64,000 nucleotides of DNA. Origin: Megaustenia siamemsis. Lineage: Eukaryota > Mollusca > Gastropoda > Stylommatophora > Ariophantidae. Position 1 is the stretch's first letter. Every line of letters begins with the position of its first letter. The notes beneath the pieces were generated by a model. It was not told the DNA's origin. It saw only the letters and a program-made list of their open reading frames with translations, and made no database searches. The position numbers were made by a program, and so were the translations under genes. The DNA is taken from NCBI GenBank assembly GCA_032433765.1, contig JAVIAB010000102.1, positions 9,873,491 through 9,937,490 on the forward strand, in the 5' to 3' direction. Below are positions 53,013-62,775 of this stretch, piece after piece.

Positions 53013-53199
53013 GAAAGCAGCAAGTGGATTCTCCATGGGACCACAACCTTGCAAGTCTCTTCAGGCTTTAAGCTGTTCAGCACGTGGGGAACTCACAACC
53101 CGATCAATTTCCATAAATTCTTCACCCCTGGTTTTGTCGCTGAAGTTCTAGGTCAGACTCATGGGATGACTGCCAACATGCCACTGCTCATTAGAGAAG
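53013..53199 (+). CDS. USP38: USP38/USP35-like gene, exon 2
   Basis: Acceptor GTGTCTATCTCTAG ends at 53012; donor GAAG|GTGGGT begins at 53200. The frame starts GAA and leaves one base, so it splits a Gly codon with exon 3. It encodes SSKWILHGTTTLQVSSGFKL, FSTWGTHNPINFHKFFTPGF, VAEVLGQ and PLLIREG, which align without gaps to the vertebrate USP38 region RLILEG...HRPEFESFFNKTF as I recall it. It is part of the N-terminal helical-repeat region; no catalytic residues are expected here. Confidence 0.75.
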
Positions 53200-53344
53200 G
53201 TGGGTAATCGTTTTAAAAATACCTCTTTTGTGTTGGCATTACAAAATGACTCAAATTACACTTTCATGTTTGCTTAAGGATACTATAATCATTGTCATAT
53301 ATGTTTAAAAGGTTTAGTTTTTTCATATTTGCACCAGGAAGTCT

Positions 53345-53434
53345 ATCTATTTAATCTATCTATCTATCTATCTACCTACCTACCTACCTACCTACCTACC
53401 TACCTACCTACCTACCTACCTACCTACCTACCTA

Positions 53435-53501
<67 letters not shown>

Positions 53502-53622
53502 ACCTCCTTACCTACCTCCTTACCTACCTACCTACCTACCTGCCTACCTGCCTGCCTACCTGTCTATCTGTCTATCTGTCTATCTGTCTATCTGTCTATC
53601 TGCCTGCCTATCTATCTATCTC
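53345..53622. repeat. Tetranucleotide tract (CTAC)n-(CTGC)n-(CTAT/CTGT)n
   Basis: Blocks of CTAC, CTGC, CTAC and CTGT/CTAT repeats in intron 2, immediately followed by a LINE group B scrap (53622-53705, CCATTTTTGACAAAGGGAAC). Confidence 0.96.
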
Positions 53623-53699
53623 CAAAAAATGAGAAAGATACTGTGCAATCCATTTTTGACAAAGGGAACAAGAAAAAGAGTTCTTAAATATTATGTAGT
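53622..53699 (+). mobile_element. LINE group B scrap
   Basis: CCAAAAAATGAGAAAGATAC, TGTGCAATCCATTTTTGACA and AAGAGTTCTTAAATATTATG match the 5' edge of the group B copy at 28870-28945. It is cut on the right by the SINE A insertion. Confidence 0.75.
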
Positions 53700-53957
53700 A
53701 AAACGTAAATTAAAGTGCTCCCGTCACGCCAAGTGGCGTATAGGGAAAATGGTGTTAGTGACCATAAATTTTACAGACCCTTGGCACATGATTTTTGGGG
53801 TAATATTGTCGGTATTATGCCCGTGCCGCTTTACTTTCCCAGAAAAAATCCGGTACCCATTAAAGGCTGGGTGAACCTGAAGCCGTCGGTTGGGATCGAA
53901 CCCTACCTCTTGTCCTTTGTAGTCCAAATCACTAACCACTGAACTTTCGCTGCTCCC
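53700..53957 (-). mobile_element. SINE family A
   Basis: Reverse-oriented copy: 3' end GCTCCCGTCACGCCAAGTGG at the left, body ATTTTTGGGGTAATATTGTC, head at the right (GGGAGCAGCGAAAGTTCAGT, a mutated A box; B box GGTAGGGTTCGATCCC). Confidence 0.92.
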
Positions 53958-54021
53958 TAATCATAACCTTTTTATATTTGAACCAGAAAGTTATAAGAAT
54001 TACCGTTTTTGTTTGTTTCAG

Positions 54022-54260
54022 GCTTTCGTGTCATGAGACAGATTGGTTCAAGCTTACAACATGAGCATGCCCAGATGGTTCAAAGTAACATTACAAAGTT
54101 TGTGCACAGTGCACAAGAGAGGATAGTTGTGCGCAACGTAGCACTGCTGCTGGAAGAGTTCACAGAATGTATCCCAGTGGATGAAAGAGACGGGATTGGC
54201 TTCTGTCTGGCTGTGTTGAATCACCTCAGCTGTGGAGCCTTGCCACAGCGAAATAATGAG
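54022..54260 (+). CDS. USP38: USP38/USP35-like gene, exon 3
   Basis: Acceptor TTTTTGTTTGTTTCAG ends at 54021; donor GAG|GTTAGT begins at 54261. It completes the Gly codon and reads FRVMRQIGSSLQHEHAQMVQ, SAQERIVVRNVALLLEEFTE, CIPVDERDGIGFCLAVLNHL and ends PQRNNE in phase 0. LLEEFTECIP corresponds to the LLTDFVQCIP segment of vertebrate USP38. All predicted helices are amphipathic, as expected for helical repeats. Confidence 0.8.
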
Positions 54261-54292
54261 GTTAGTGTGTCCAAGATGACTAGTAAAAAATA

Positions 54293-54543
54293 AAGTTTAG
54301 AGCCATGTCATACCAGAATGGCGTATAGGGAATATGGTGTTAGTGACCATAATTTTTACAGACCTTCGGCACATGATTTTTGGAGTAATGTGGTCAGTAT
54401 TACACCCGTACCGCTTTACTCTCCCAGAAAAAAATTCGGTACCCATTTAAGGCTGGGTGAACCTGGAAGCCTTCGATCAGGATCGAACCCGACCTCTTGT
54501 ACTTTGTAGTCCAGTTCACTAACCGTTGAGCTATCACAGCCCC
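54293..54543 (-). mobile_element. SINE family A, close to exon 3 donor
   Basis: Starts about 32 bp after the exon 3 donor. Body ACATGATTTTTGGAGTAATG; head at the right with GGGCTGTGATAGCTCAACGG (mutated A box) and GTCGGGTTCGATCCTGATC. An older copy judging by substitutions. Confidence 0.92.
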
Positions 54544-54631
54544 TAGAAGACTGGTATCAGAAGGAAAACATGATATCCTTCTCAAACCTTATCCACAGAT
54601 CTATATATGAGTATATCTTCTTACCATCCAC

Positions 54632-55270
54632 AGTTATCATATCAACCCCATTATAATATCAACCCCAATATCATATCAACCCCAATATCATAGCAATCTC
54701 AATATCATATCAATCCCAATCTCATGTCAACCCCAATATAAAATCAATCCCAATATCATATCAATCCCAATATCATATCAACCCCAATATTATATCAATC
54801 CCAATATCATATCAACCCCAATATCATAGCAATCTCAATATCATATCAATCCCAATCTCATGTCAACCCCAATATAATATCAATCCCATTATCATATCAA
54901 TTCCATTATCATATCAACCCCAATATAATATCAATCCCAATATCATATCAATCCCAATATCATATCAATCCGAATATCATATCAATCCGAATATAATATC
55001 AACCCCAATGTCATATCAATCCCAATATCATATCAATCCGAATATAATATCAATCCCAGTGTCATATCAATCCCAATATCATATCAACCCCAATATCATA
55101 TCAACCCCAACATCATATCAACCCCAATATAATATCAACAGCAATATCATATCAACCCCATTATAATATCAACCCCCATTTAATATCAATCCCAATATCA
55201 TATCAACGCCAATATAATATCAACCCTAATATCACATCAATCCCAATATCATATCAATCCAAATCTCATA
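54632..55270. repeat. Minisatellite, 17-bp unit, about 37 copies
   Basis: Unit ATATCATATCAATCCCA with CCCCA, CCGA and TATAATATC variants, in intron 3. Confidence 0.95.
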
Positions 55271-55360
55271 TCAATCTTATAGTCAACTCAAAATCCACAT
55301 GTTGCTTATTTCATGTTAGTCCTATATTTTCTTATGTTAATTCAAAAAACAAAAAAAAAC

Positions 55361-55593
55361 TATCTTTACAACACATAGTACCATCGCTGGTGTATGTCGG
55401 GGGGCAACGATAGAACCAGAGGGATAAAGGCCGCTTGGTCAAGCAGTCGCCACGACGTGTGAGATGAGACTCAGGATTTTTATTTCACTCCCGATAGAAA
55501 AAATCCTTTCTGTCTACCGCGGGCTTCGAACGCCGTACGCCGTTTTTTCAGCTAGCGGAACAGTGGTTTTAGCCGCACGGTCACGCGCACCTC
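55361..55593 (-). mobile_element. SINE family C, with flanking duplication
   Basis: Matches 17412-17645: ACACATAGTACCATCGCTGG, GGATAAAGGCCGCTTGGTCA, GGATTTTTATTTCACTCCCG, GCTTCGAACGCCGTACGCCG and GCACGGTCACGCGCACCTCA. The flanks carry a diverged direct repeat of about 70 bp (GTCAACTCAAAATCCACATG at 55272 and 55630), longer than a usual target duplication. Confidence 0.9.
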
Positions 55594-55599
55594 AATCCA

Positions 55600-56343
55600 A
55601 GGCCTTCTCATATCTCTCCAAAATTTGCATGTCAACTCAAAATCCACATGTTGCTAATTTCCTGTTAATCTCATAATTTCTTATGTTAATCGAAGATCAT
55701 TTCATGTCAGTCCTTTATTATTTCAATCACAGATCTTTCTCATATAACCCTAGAGGACCTCATGTCATTTTGAGACCCTCTGATAACTCATATATCTTCA
55801 TGTCATTTGCAGATCTTCTGCCTATATTAGATCATCGTACCATATGATGTCTCATGTAAATCATTGATTATAATGTCACATATCATAAACATATTATCTT
55901 GATGTTTACATATCTTTAACTCATACATATAACATAGTTTTATTCACAACTTTTCATGTTATTGACATATCTTCCACCCATTCACTTCATCTTCAAGTCA
56001 TTCACATATCTTTGTGTTGTTCACTTCATCCTCAAGTCATTTACATATCTTCCAGCCATCGCTTCATCAAGTCATTAACATTTGTTCATGCCATTCACTT
56101 CATTAATTCATTCACACATCTTTATGCTGTTCACTTCATCCTCATCTTGCTCACATCCTCATATCACTCTCATATCCTTCTGTCATTCCTCTTCTTCTTC
56201 CGCTTCTTTTCTTTTTTCTTCTGCGATCATGGCTCATTCAGACTATGATTCCGGACTCTCTTATGAAGGCAGCTGTCTGTTTAAGTGATTATGTTGTCCC
56301 TGTATAGTCTCCTGCCATTTTAAGACACACTATTCATCCGTAG
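55600..56343. other. Rest of intron 3: T/CA-rich, loosely repetitive
   Basis: Many TTCA(C/T)TTCATC, TCATTCACATATC and ATCTT words without a fixed period; probably a decayed satellite. No gene. Confidence 0.5.
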
Positions 56344-56544
56344 GTTGTTCAGTTCATCCAACAGACGGATGAGATTGCCAAGACACTTGGCATGATCTGG
56401 AATCTGCACCCCCAAACGCTGCTGACAAACTGTTTGCTGGAGATCTTCAACATCATCTCTATCTTCAGAACAGAAGAGCAGTTTGATTCAACTGTTAGTC
56501 TTGCTGCTCTTGTTAAGTACATACCCACTGATACCGCAAACAAG
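56344..56544 (+). CDS. USP38: USP38/USP35-like gene, exon 4
   Basis: Acceptor ...CACTATTCATCCGTAG ends at 56343; donor AACAAG|GTGCTT begins at 56545, chosen because joining to exon 5 there gives an ungapped match to USP38. It encodes VVQFIQQTDEIAKTLGMIWN, LHPQTLLTNCLLEIFNIISI, TVSLAALVKYIPTDTANK (67 codons, phase 0 at both ends). SLAALVKYIP corresponds to ALASLVQHIP of vertebrate USP38. The donor is weaker than the others. Confidence 0.8.
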
Positions 56545-56571
56545 GTGCTTGTTGTTTCGTACGTGAATTTG

Positions 56572-57480
56572 ATGGAGGTTGAGTTGAATATGTGATTAAG
56601 GTTGAGTTGAGTATGTAATGGAGGTTGAGTTCAGTATGTGATGAAGGTTGAGTTGAGTATGTGATGGAGGTTGAGTTGAATATGTGATGAAGGTTGAGTT
56701 GAGTATGTGATGGAGGTTGAGTTGAGTATGTGATGGAGGTTGAGTTGAGTATGTGATGGGGGTTGAGTTCAGTATGTGATGGAGGTTGAGTTGAGTATGT
56801 GATGGAGGTTGAGTTAAGTATGTGATGGAGGTTGAGTTGGGTATGTGATGGAGGTTGAGTTGAGTATGCAATGAAGGTTGAGTTGAGTATGTGATTGATG
56901 TTGAGTTGAGAATGTGATGGAGGTTGAGCTGAATATGTGATGGAGTTTGAGTTGAGTATGTGATGGAGGTTGAGTTGAATATGTGATGGAGGTTAAGTTG
57001 AGTATGTGATGGAGATTGAGTTGAATATGTGATGGAGTTTGAGATATGCGATGGAGGTTGAGATATGCGATGGAGTTTGAGATATGCGATGGAGGTTGAG
57101 TTGAATATGTGATGGAGTTTGAGATATGCGATGGAGGTTGAGATATGCGATGGAGTTTGAGATATGCGATGGAGGTTGAGTTGAGTATGTGATGGAGGTT
57201 GAGTTGAATATGTGACAGAGGTTGAGTTAAGTATGTGATGGAGGTTGAGTTGATTATGTGATGAAGGTTGAGTTGAATATGTGATGGAGGTTGAGTTCAG
57301 TATGTGGAGGAGGTTGAGTTGTATATGTGATGGAGTTTGAGATATGTGACGGAGGTTGAGTTGAATATGTGATGGAGGTTGAGTTGAATATGTGATGGAG
57401 GTTGAGTTGAATATGTGATGGAGGTTTAGTTGAGTATGAGATGGAGCTTGAGTTGAATATGTGATGGAGATTAAGTTGAA
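56572..57480. repeat. Minisatellite, about 23-bp unit, left block
   Basis: Unit ATGTGATGGAGGTTGAGTTG followed by AGT or AAT; about 38 units, with GAGATATGCGATGGAG variants in the middle. It begins about 27 bp after the exon 4 donor and continues after the family M insertion. Confidence 0.95.
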
Positions 57481-57522
57481 TGCGTGATTGAGGCTGAATT
57501 GAATATGCTGCTAGCTTGCTTC

Positions 57523-57888
57523 CGTTCGCCCGATGACTAAAGTGTTATAGAGTATTCGTAGACTAGAATTCCCCTTCATCGAAGGCGCGCCTCACAGCAC
57601 CAGAGCTGGAAGTTGTCAGCGACCCACAGCTGATGGCTTGCGCCGGGGTCGGTGAACCAGAACCATCCAGACCCTGCTCCACCTCTCCGTGGTGCCTCTA
57701 GTAACAGACTAACCTGTCTAGTCTGACCAAGCGAGTAAGGATCGAAGAAGGAAGACAACTCGGTACTCAAAAATGTTGTGCTGAAGTCGGATGTGTTGGG
57801 CCGAAATACGCAAATATCACAGTTATACTGCAAACCACAACACAACGAAAAACACCCACTTAACGTCCTTTTAAGGGCGGATGATGAA
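57523..57888. repeat. Interspersed repeat family M, copy 3, with inverted end
   Basis: The body 57597-57885 is in the same orientation as copies 1 and 2, but the terminal about 60 bp (CGTTCGCCCGATGACTAAAG ... GTATTCGTAGAC) is at the left and reverse-complemented relative to them. TGAATTGAATAT flanks both sides, though that word is also part of the surrounding satellite. Either a 5'-inverted retroposon or a terminal-inverted-repeat element missing one end. Confidence 0.8.
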
Positions 57889-58240
57889 TTGAATATATGA
57901 TGGAGCTTGAGTTGAGTATGTGATGGAGGTTGAGTTGAATGTATTGAGTATGTGATGGAGCTGGAGTTAAATATGTGATGGAGGTTGAGTTGAATATGTG
58001 ATGGAAGTTGAGTTGAATCTGTGATGGAGGTTGAGTTGAATATGTGATGGAGGTTGAGCTGAATGTGTGATGAAGCTTGAGTTGAATATGTGATGGAAGT
58101 GAGCTGAATATGTGATGGAGCTTGAGTTGAATATGTGATGGAGCTTGAGTTGAATATGTGATGGAGCTTGAGTTGAATATGTGATGAAGCTTGAGTTGAA
58201 TATGTGATGAAGTTTGAGTTGAATACGTGATAGGGCTTTA
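57889..58240. repeat. Minisatellite, about 23-bp unit, right block
   Basis: Continuation of the 56572 array (GAGCTTGAGTTGAATATGTG), showing that family M copy 3 was inserted into an existing satellite. Confidence 0.93.
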
Positions 58241-58374
58241 GTTAAATCTGTGGTGGAATTGTATTTAATGTGCAGTTGAATTTGTGGTGGCATTTGCGAT
58301 TAAATCTAAGATGAATATAATAAACTGTGAGTTTTATATGTAAAGGACAGCTTAAGCTTAACTATATAAGAATA

Positions 58375-58631
58375 TATACATACATACATACACACACACA
58401 TACATACATACACACATACATACATACATACATACATACATACATACATACATACATACATACATACATACATACATACATACATACATACATACATACA
58501 TACATTCATACATACATACATACATACATACACACACATACATACATGCATACACACATACATACATGCATACACACATACATACATACATACATACATA
58601 CATACATACATACATACATACATACATACAT

Positions 58632-58662
<31 letters not shown>

Positions 58663-58706
58663 TACACACAAACATACATACATACACACATACATACATA
58701 CATACA

Positions 58707-58740
<34 letters not shown>
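58375..58740. repeat. (ACAT)n / (CATA)n tetranucleotide tract
   Basis: About 365 bp of ACAT units with short CACACA interruptions. Cys-Met-Tyr-Val and His-Thr-Tyr-Ile frames on both strands are artefacts. Confidence 0.97.
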
Positions 58741-58914
58741 CCACAACTTATGATGTGGTTACTGTCCACAAAACACATTGTAAATCACAAATATTATATT
58801 TCAAAATTAGCATATTATATCCTCTATATGCACTTTCAAGGTCTCGGTAAGGTTTATTGCTATTCAATTATAACCCATTCACATTTTGGTTGATTTTTTT
58901 TTCACGAGATTTAA

Positions 58915-59115
58915 CTAGATAGTTGGAATACTTGGTTACAACTGGCAAAACAAAAGGAAAGAGAGATCGCGGACGACAAAGAGAGATAATACTGAAAAAT
59001 ATTGGTGTCACGGCATGTAAAACAGTCAACACCAGAACTGATATGATACACTGTAGATAGAAGATTGTGGAAGAACATGACAGCACTACGTCAACCGGTA
59101 TGGCACATGATGATG
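58915..59115 (+). mobile_element. LINE group C, 3' end
   Basis: AGTTGGAATACTTGGTTACA, AAGAGAGATCGCGGACGACA, GAAGATTGTGGAAGAACATG and GTCAACCGGTATGGCACATG plus ATGATGAG: terminal part of group C. Confidence 0.85.
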
Positions 59116-59253
59116 AGATTCAACTAAACAAACGTAATTAAATATACACAAATGACATCATAGTATTTCCTCTAAATACCTGTATTCCGATTGCCTGAAG
59201 CGCACATTTGTATCATAACTCCTTAAAATCGTAACCCAAACGGTTATAAGTTT

Positions 59254-59254
<1 letters not shown>

Positions 59255-59330
<76 letters not shown>
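59255..59330. repeat. (TA)n dinucleotide tract
   Basis: About 75 bp of uninterrupted TA units. Confidence 0.98.
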
Positions 59331-59331
<1 letters not shown>

Positions 59332-59584
59332 ATGTCAGGTCGGGTCATTTTACCTACCACTGTATGCAGTAAACAGTACAACCTGTGGCTGCCTTGCTGC
59401 CTTGCACGTAAGCTCGGGAGAGTAAAAGGCTAAGGGAGGGTACCCTGAAGTAAAACAACCCCACTGCATTGTGGGTGAGACTTTTTAGTCAAAGGCTAGC
59501 GGTGCCAGACGTAAACAAACCGACGGAAGGCAACAGAAAACCACCGTTGTAACTTCTTTGTACAATCATGAGTCGCCATAACAA
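59331..59584. other. No supported feature
   Basis: Unassigned part of intron 4. Confidence 0.4.
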
Positions 59585-59855
59585 TAGGAGCTAATTTCCA
59601 ATATTAGGAAGAAACAATCATAATTTTTTGGCCATGTAATGAGAAGAGAACAACTAGAATATATTGTAACAACTGGAAAAATTGCGGGACGAAGAGATAG
59701 AGGAAAGCAAAGAGAAAAAAAAATACCAGACAGCTTAAGAGAATGGATCGGCAGAAGGTCAACAACAGAAATGATAAATAACTTTCGAGATCGAAAGTTG
59801 TGGAGAGACATGACCACCTACGCCAGCAGGCCCGGTACTTGATGATACAGATGAT
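59585..59855 (+). mobile_element. LINE group B, 3' end, followed by (CA)n
   Basis: GGAGCTAATTTCCAATATTA, a frame with MRREQLEYIVTTGKIAGRRD and SLREWIGRRSTTEMINNFRD, then the terminus CGCCAGCAGGCCCGGTACTT GATGATACAGATGATG. A (CA)n tract of about 70 bp follows at 59862-59933. Confidence 0.88.
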
Positions 59856-59859
59856 GCAT

Positions 59860-59899
<40 letters not shown>

Positions 59900-59900
59900 A

Positions 59901-59933
<33 letters not shown>

Positions 59934-60003
59934 TGTCCCTCCCTCCTTCCCTCCCTCCCTCCCTTTATGTATGCTATTTCACTGATTTTTGCATTCCTCC
60001 TAG

Positions 60004-60198
60004 GTTGTGAAAGACATTGTAAGTGATAGTTCCATCAGTGACAATTCCATTGTGGTTGCCGTGGGCCAGATTTTGGAGTGGCTGAAGTGGCCCACAGCAC
60101 AATATGTGGATCTGTGGCTATTCTATTTCCTTACAGAGCTGGAAGCGGCCCAGAAGTATACACTGCTCAGCTACATCACAGAGGTCCATGTTGAACAG
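60004..60198 (+). CDS. USP38: USP38/USP35-like gene, exon 5
   Basis: Acceptor TTTTTGCATTCCTCCTAG ends at 60003; donor GAACAG|GTACCA begins at 60199. 65 codons, phase 0 at both ends. It encodes VVKDIVSDSSISDNSIVVAV, GQILEWLKWPTAQYVDLWLF, LEAAQKYTLLSYITEVHVEQ. ILEWLKWPTAQYVDLW matches the MIDWLSWPLAQHVDTW signature of vertebrate USP38/35 and is the strongest single identifier of the gene. Confidence 0.85.
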
Positions 60199-60238
60199 GT
60201 ACCATTCGTTTTTTGCTATTAGATGTTGGGAGCTGGGT

Positions 60239-60495
60239 AAAGTAAGTAAAGTGCCCCCGTCACGCCAAGTGGCGTATAGGGAATATGGTGTTAGTGACCA
60301 TACATTATACAGACTTTCGGCACGTGATTTTTTTGGGTAATGTGGTCGGTATTACGCCGGTGCCGCTTCACTTTCCCAGAAAAAAATCTGGTACCCATTA
60401 AAGGCTGGGTGAACCCGGAAGCCGTCGGTTGGGATCGAACCCTATCTCTTGTCCTTTGTAGTCCAGTTCACTAACCACTGAGCTATCGCGGCTCC
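60239..60495 (-). mobile_element. SINE family A, close to exon 5 donor
   Basis: Reverse-oriented: GCCCCCGTCACGCCAAGTGG at the left, head GGAGCCGCGATAGCTCAGTG at the right, B box GATAGGGTTCGATCCC. It begins about 40 bp downstream of the exon 5 donor. Confidence 0.95.
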
Positions 60496-60663
60496 TGTAA
60501 CCTTGGGTGGTCTAGGGATAAGACCCCGGCCTCTGGATAAGAAGGTTCTGGTTTAGGTGGTGGGAATTTTGTCAAAAATAAAATCTGTGGTGATGGCAGT
60601 GGGCCAGGGCACTCATCGGTTAAAAGTCACAAGACTACACCCACGCATGTATAGGGGTCTACT
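60496..60663 (+). mobile_element. Possible tRNA-derived SINE, unnamed
   Basis: ACCTTGGGTGGTCTAGGGAT and GGCCTCTGGATAAGAAGGTT followed by CTGGTTTAGG have tRNA-like A- and B-box spacing, and TCACAAGACTACACCCACGC follows. Only one copy in the window, so this is tentative. Confidence 0.4.
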
Positions 60664-61290
60664 GAGTAATTCGATGAGCTCTGTACACATGCAATGGGTA
60701 GAGCCTTTGTTGGTCAAAAATATGTGGAGATGAGCTCTGTACACATGCAATGGGTAGAGCCTTTGTTGGTCAAAAATATGTGGAGATGAGCTCTGTACAC
60801 ATGCAATGGGTAGAGCCTTTGTTGGTCAAAAATATGTGGAGATGAGCTCTGTACACATGCAATGGGTAGAGCCTTTGTTGGTCAAAAATATGTGGAGATG
60901 AGCTCTGTACACATGCAATGGGTAGAGCCTTTGTTGGTCAAAAATATGTGGAGATGAGCTCTGTACACATGCAATGGGTAGAGCCTTTGTTGGTCAAAAA
61001 TATGTGGAGATGAGCTCTGTACACATGCAATGGGTAGAGCCTTTGTTGGTCAAAAAATATGTGGAGATGAGCTCTGTACACATGCAATGGGTAGAGCCTT
61101 TGTTGGTCAAAAATATGTGGAGATGAACTCTGTACACATGCAATGGGTAGAGCCTTTGTTGGTCAAAAATATGTGGAGATGAGCTCTGTACACATGCAAT
61201 GGGTAGAGCCTTTGTTGGTCAAAAAATATGTGGAGATGAGCTCTGTACACATGCAATGGGTAGAGCCTTTGTTGGTCAAAAAATATGTAA
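60664..61290. repeat. Minisatellite, 56-bp unit, 11 copies
   Basis: Unit GAGCTCTGTACACATGCAAT, GGGTAGAGCCTTTGTTGGTC, AAAAATATGTGGAGAT; copies are almost identical, differing by A-run length. It runs directly into the RNase H-like relic. Confidence 0.97.
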
Positions 61291-61665
61291 TGTCGCCGTT
61301 GTTTACGTTCCAGGACATGCGGGGGGTACGGGGAAATAAAAGAGCAGATAGGTTGGCTAGCTGCGCTGTCGTTGAAGACGGTCAACCAATAGATCGGACG
61401 GACATCATCAATGCCCTCCAGGATGTGTGAAGGGCACAGGACACCGGCAACCACGAGTCCACATCACTCCTTTGGATGACAGAGATGGGAGTTAAGATAG
61501 GCACAGTCAGAAACGAGAAACTTAGTGGGCGTTTAAGAAGACTTGTCAACCAACACAGAACTGGAGTCATCAGTCGCTGGACACCGCGGGACTTACAGAG
61601 GAGGGGATTTGAGCACCCATGGACATGTTCGGAGTGCAACGATGATGACCCGCAAATAACTCAAT
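61291..61665 (+). pseudogene. RNase H-like gene relic with W-T-C-x-x-C tail
   Basis: The + frame gives a VPGHAGVRGNKRADRLA-like segment (mutated to FQDMRGVRGNKRADRLAS), DGQPIDRTDIINALQDV, a stop, then another frame with MGVKIGTVRNEKLSGRLRRL, VNQHRTGVISRWTPRDLQRR and GFEHPWTCSECNDDD. It combines the RNase H C-terminus and the tail seen separately at 10205 and 50943, so it defines the domain order of the family. A stop at the junction makes it non-functional. Confidence 0.65.
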
Positions 61666-61999
61666 AACTCAGTTATTAGATGATTGTCTTTTCTTCACAA
61701 CTTTGTATGCATTTCGAAATATTTCCTGTAATATTTTTGCTACTAGACAGCAAATCTAGGAAAACAATCTATAATATTTTGTTTATAGCCTCACATTTGA
61801 TTTTTTGGGCATGCTTTGGGCGTTGCACTCTCCTTATGGTCGTAAACCTTCTTTCTTTAACTAAACTTCAACTTTAACTAAAGTATCAATGACAAACAAC
61901 TGTGTACAAGTTCTAGAGTTACAAGAATAAACAATAGACAGCAACAGAGAAACAAGGTGTATTTGCAGATAACCCTAAGGTTACCATTAGTTATGTTTC
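61666..61999. other. No supported feature
   Basis: Unassigned part of intron 5. Confidence 0.4.
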
Positions 62000-62770
62000 T
62001 GTATTGGAACAAGGTATTCTATGTGCCCTGGAAACTTTTACTGTTTGTAAACATTGACACATGGTATTCTACGTGCCCTGGAAGCTTTTATTGTTTGTAA
62101 ACATTGACACAATGCTACGTGCCCTTGAAGCTTTTACTGTTTGTAAACATTGACACAAGGTATTCTACGTGCGTGAAAGCTTTTATTATTTGTAAACATT
62201 GACACAACGTATTCTACGTGCCCTGGAAGCTTTTACTGTTTGTAAACATTGACACAAGGTATTCTACGTGCCCTGTAAGCTTTTATTGTTTGTAAACATT
62301 GACACAAGGTATTCTACGTGCCCTGGAAGTTTTTATTGTTTGTAAACATTGACACAATGCTACGTGCCCTGGAAGCTTTTATTGTTTGTAAACATTGACA
62401 CAAGGTATTCTACGTGCCCTGGAAGCTTTTATTGTTTGTAAACATTGACACAAGGTATTCTATGTTCCATGGAAGCTTTTATTGTTTGTAAACATTGACA
62501 CAAGATATTCTACGTGCCCTGGAAGCTTTTATTGTTTGTAAACATTGACACAAGGTATTCTATGTGCCATGGAAGCTTTTATTGTTTGTAAACATTGACA
62601 CAAGGTATTCTATGTGCCTTGGTAGCTTTTATTGTTTGTAAATATTGACACATGGTATTCTATGTGCTCTGGAAGGTTTGATTGTTTGTAAACATTGACA
62701 CATGGTATTCTATGTGCTCTGGAAGGTTTGATTGTTTGTAAACATTGACACATGGTATTCTATGTACTCT
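62000..62770. repeat. Minisatellite, 50-bp unit, about 15 copies, abutting exon 6
   Basis: Unit GGTATTCTACGTGCCCTGGA, AGCTTTTATTGTTTGTAAAC, ATTGACACAA. The last unit ends ...TCTATGTACTCTGGAAG, directly followed by the exon 6 coding sequence. The unit sequence (C)TGGAAG...ATTGTTTGTAAAC resembles CTGGAAGATTGTTGAGAAC at the exon border. Confidence 0.95.
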
Positions 62771-62775
62771 GGAAG

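Noticed and set aside
58306..58893. Cys-Met-Tyr-Val repeat frames
   Set aside because: Translations of an ACAT microsatellite.
60664..61290. CRISPR-like or origin iteron array
   Set aside because: Contiguous 56-bp units without spacers, in an intron of an animal gene.
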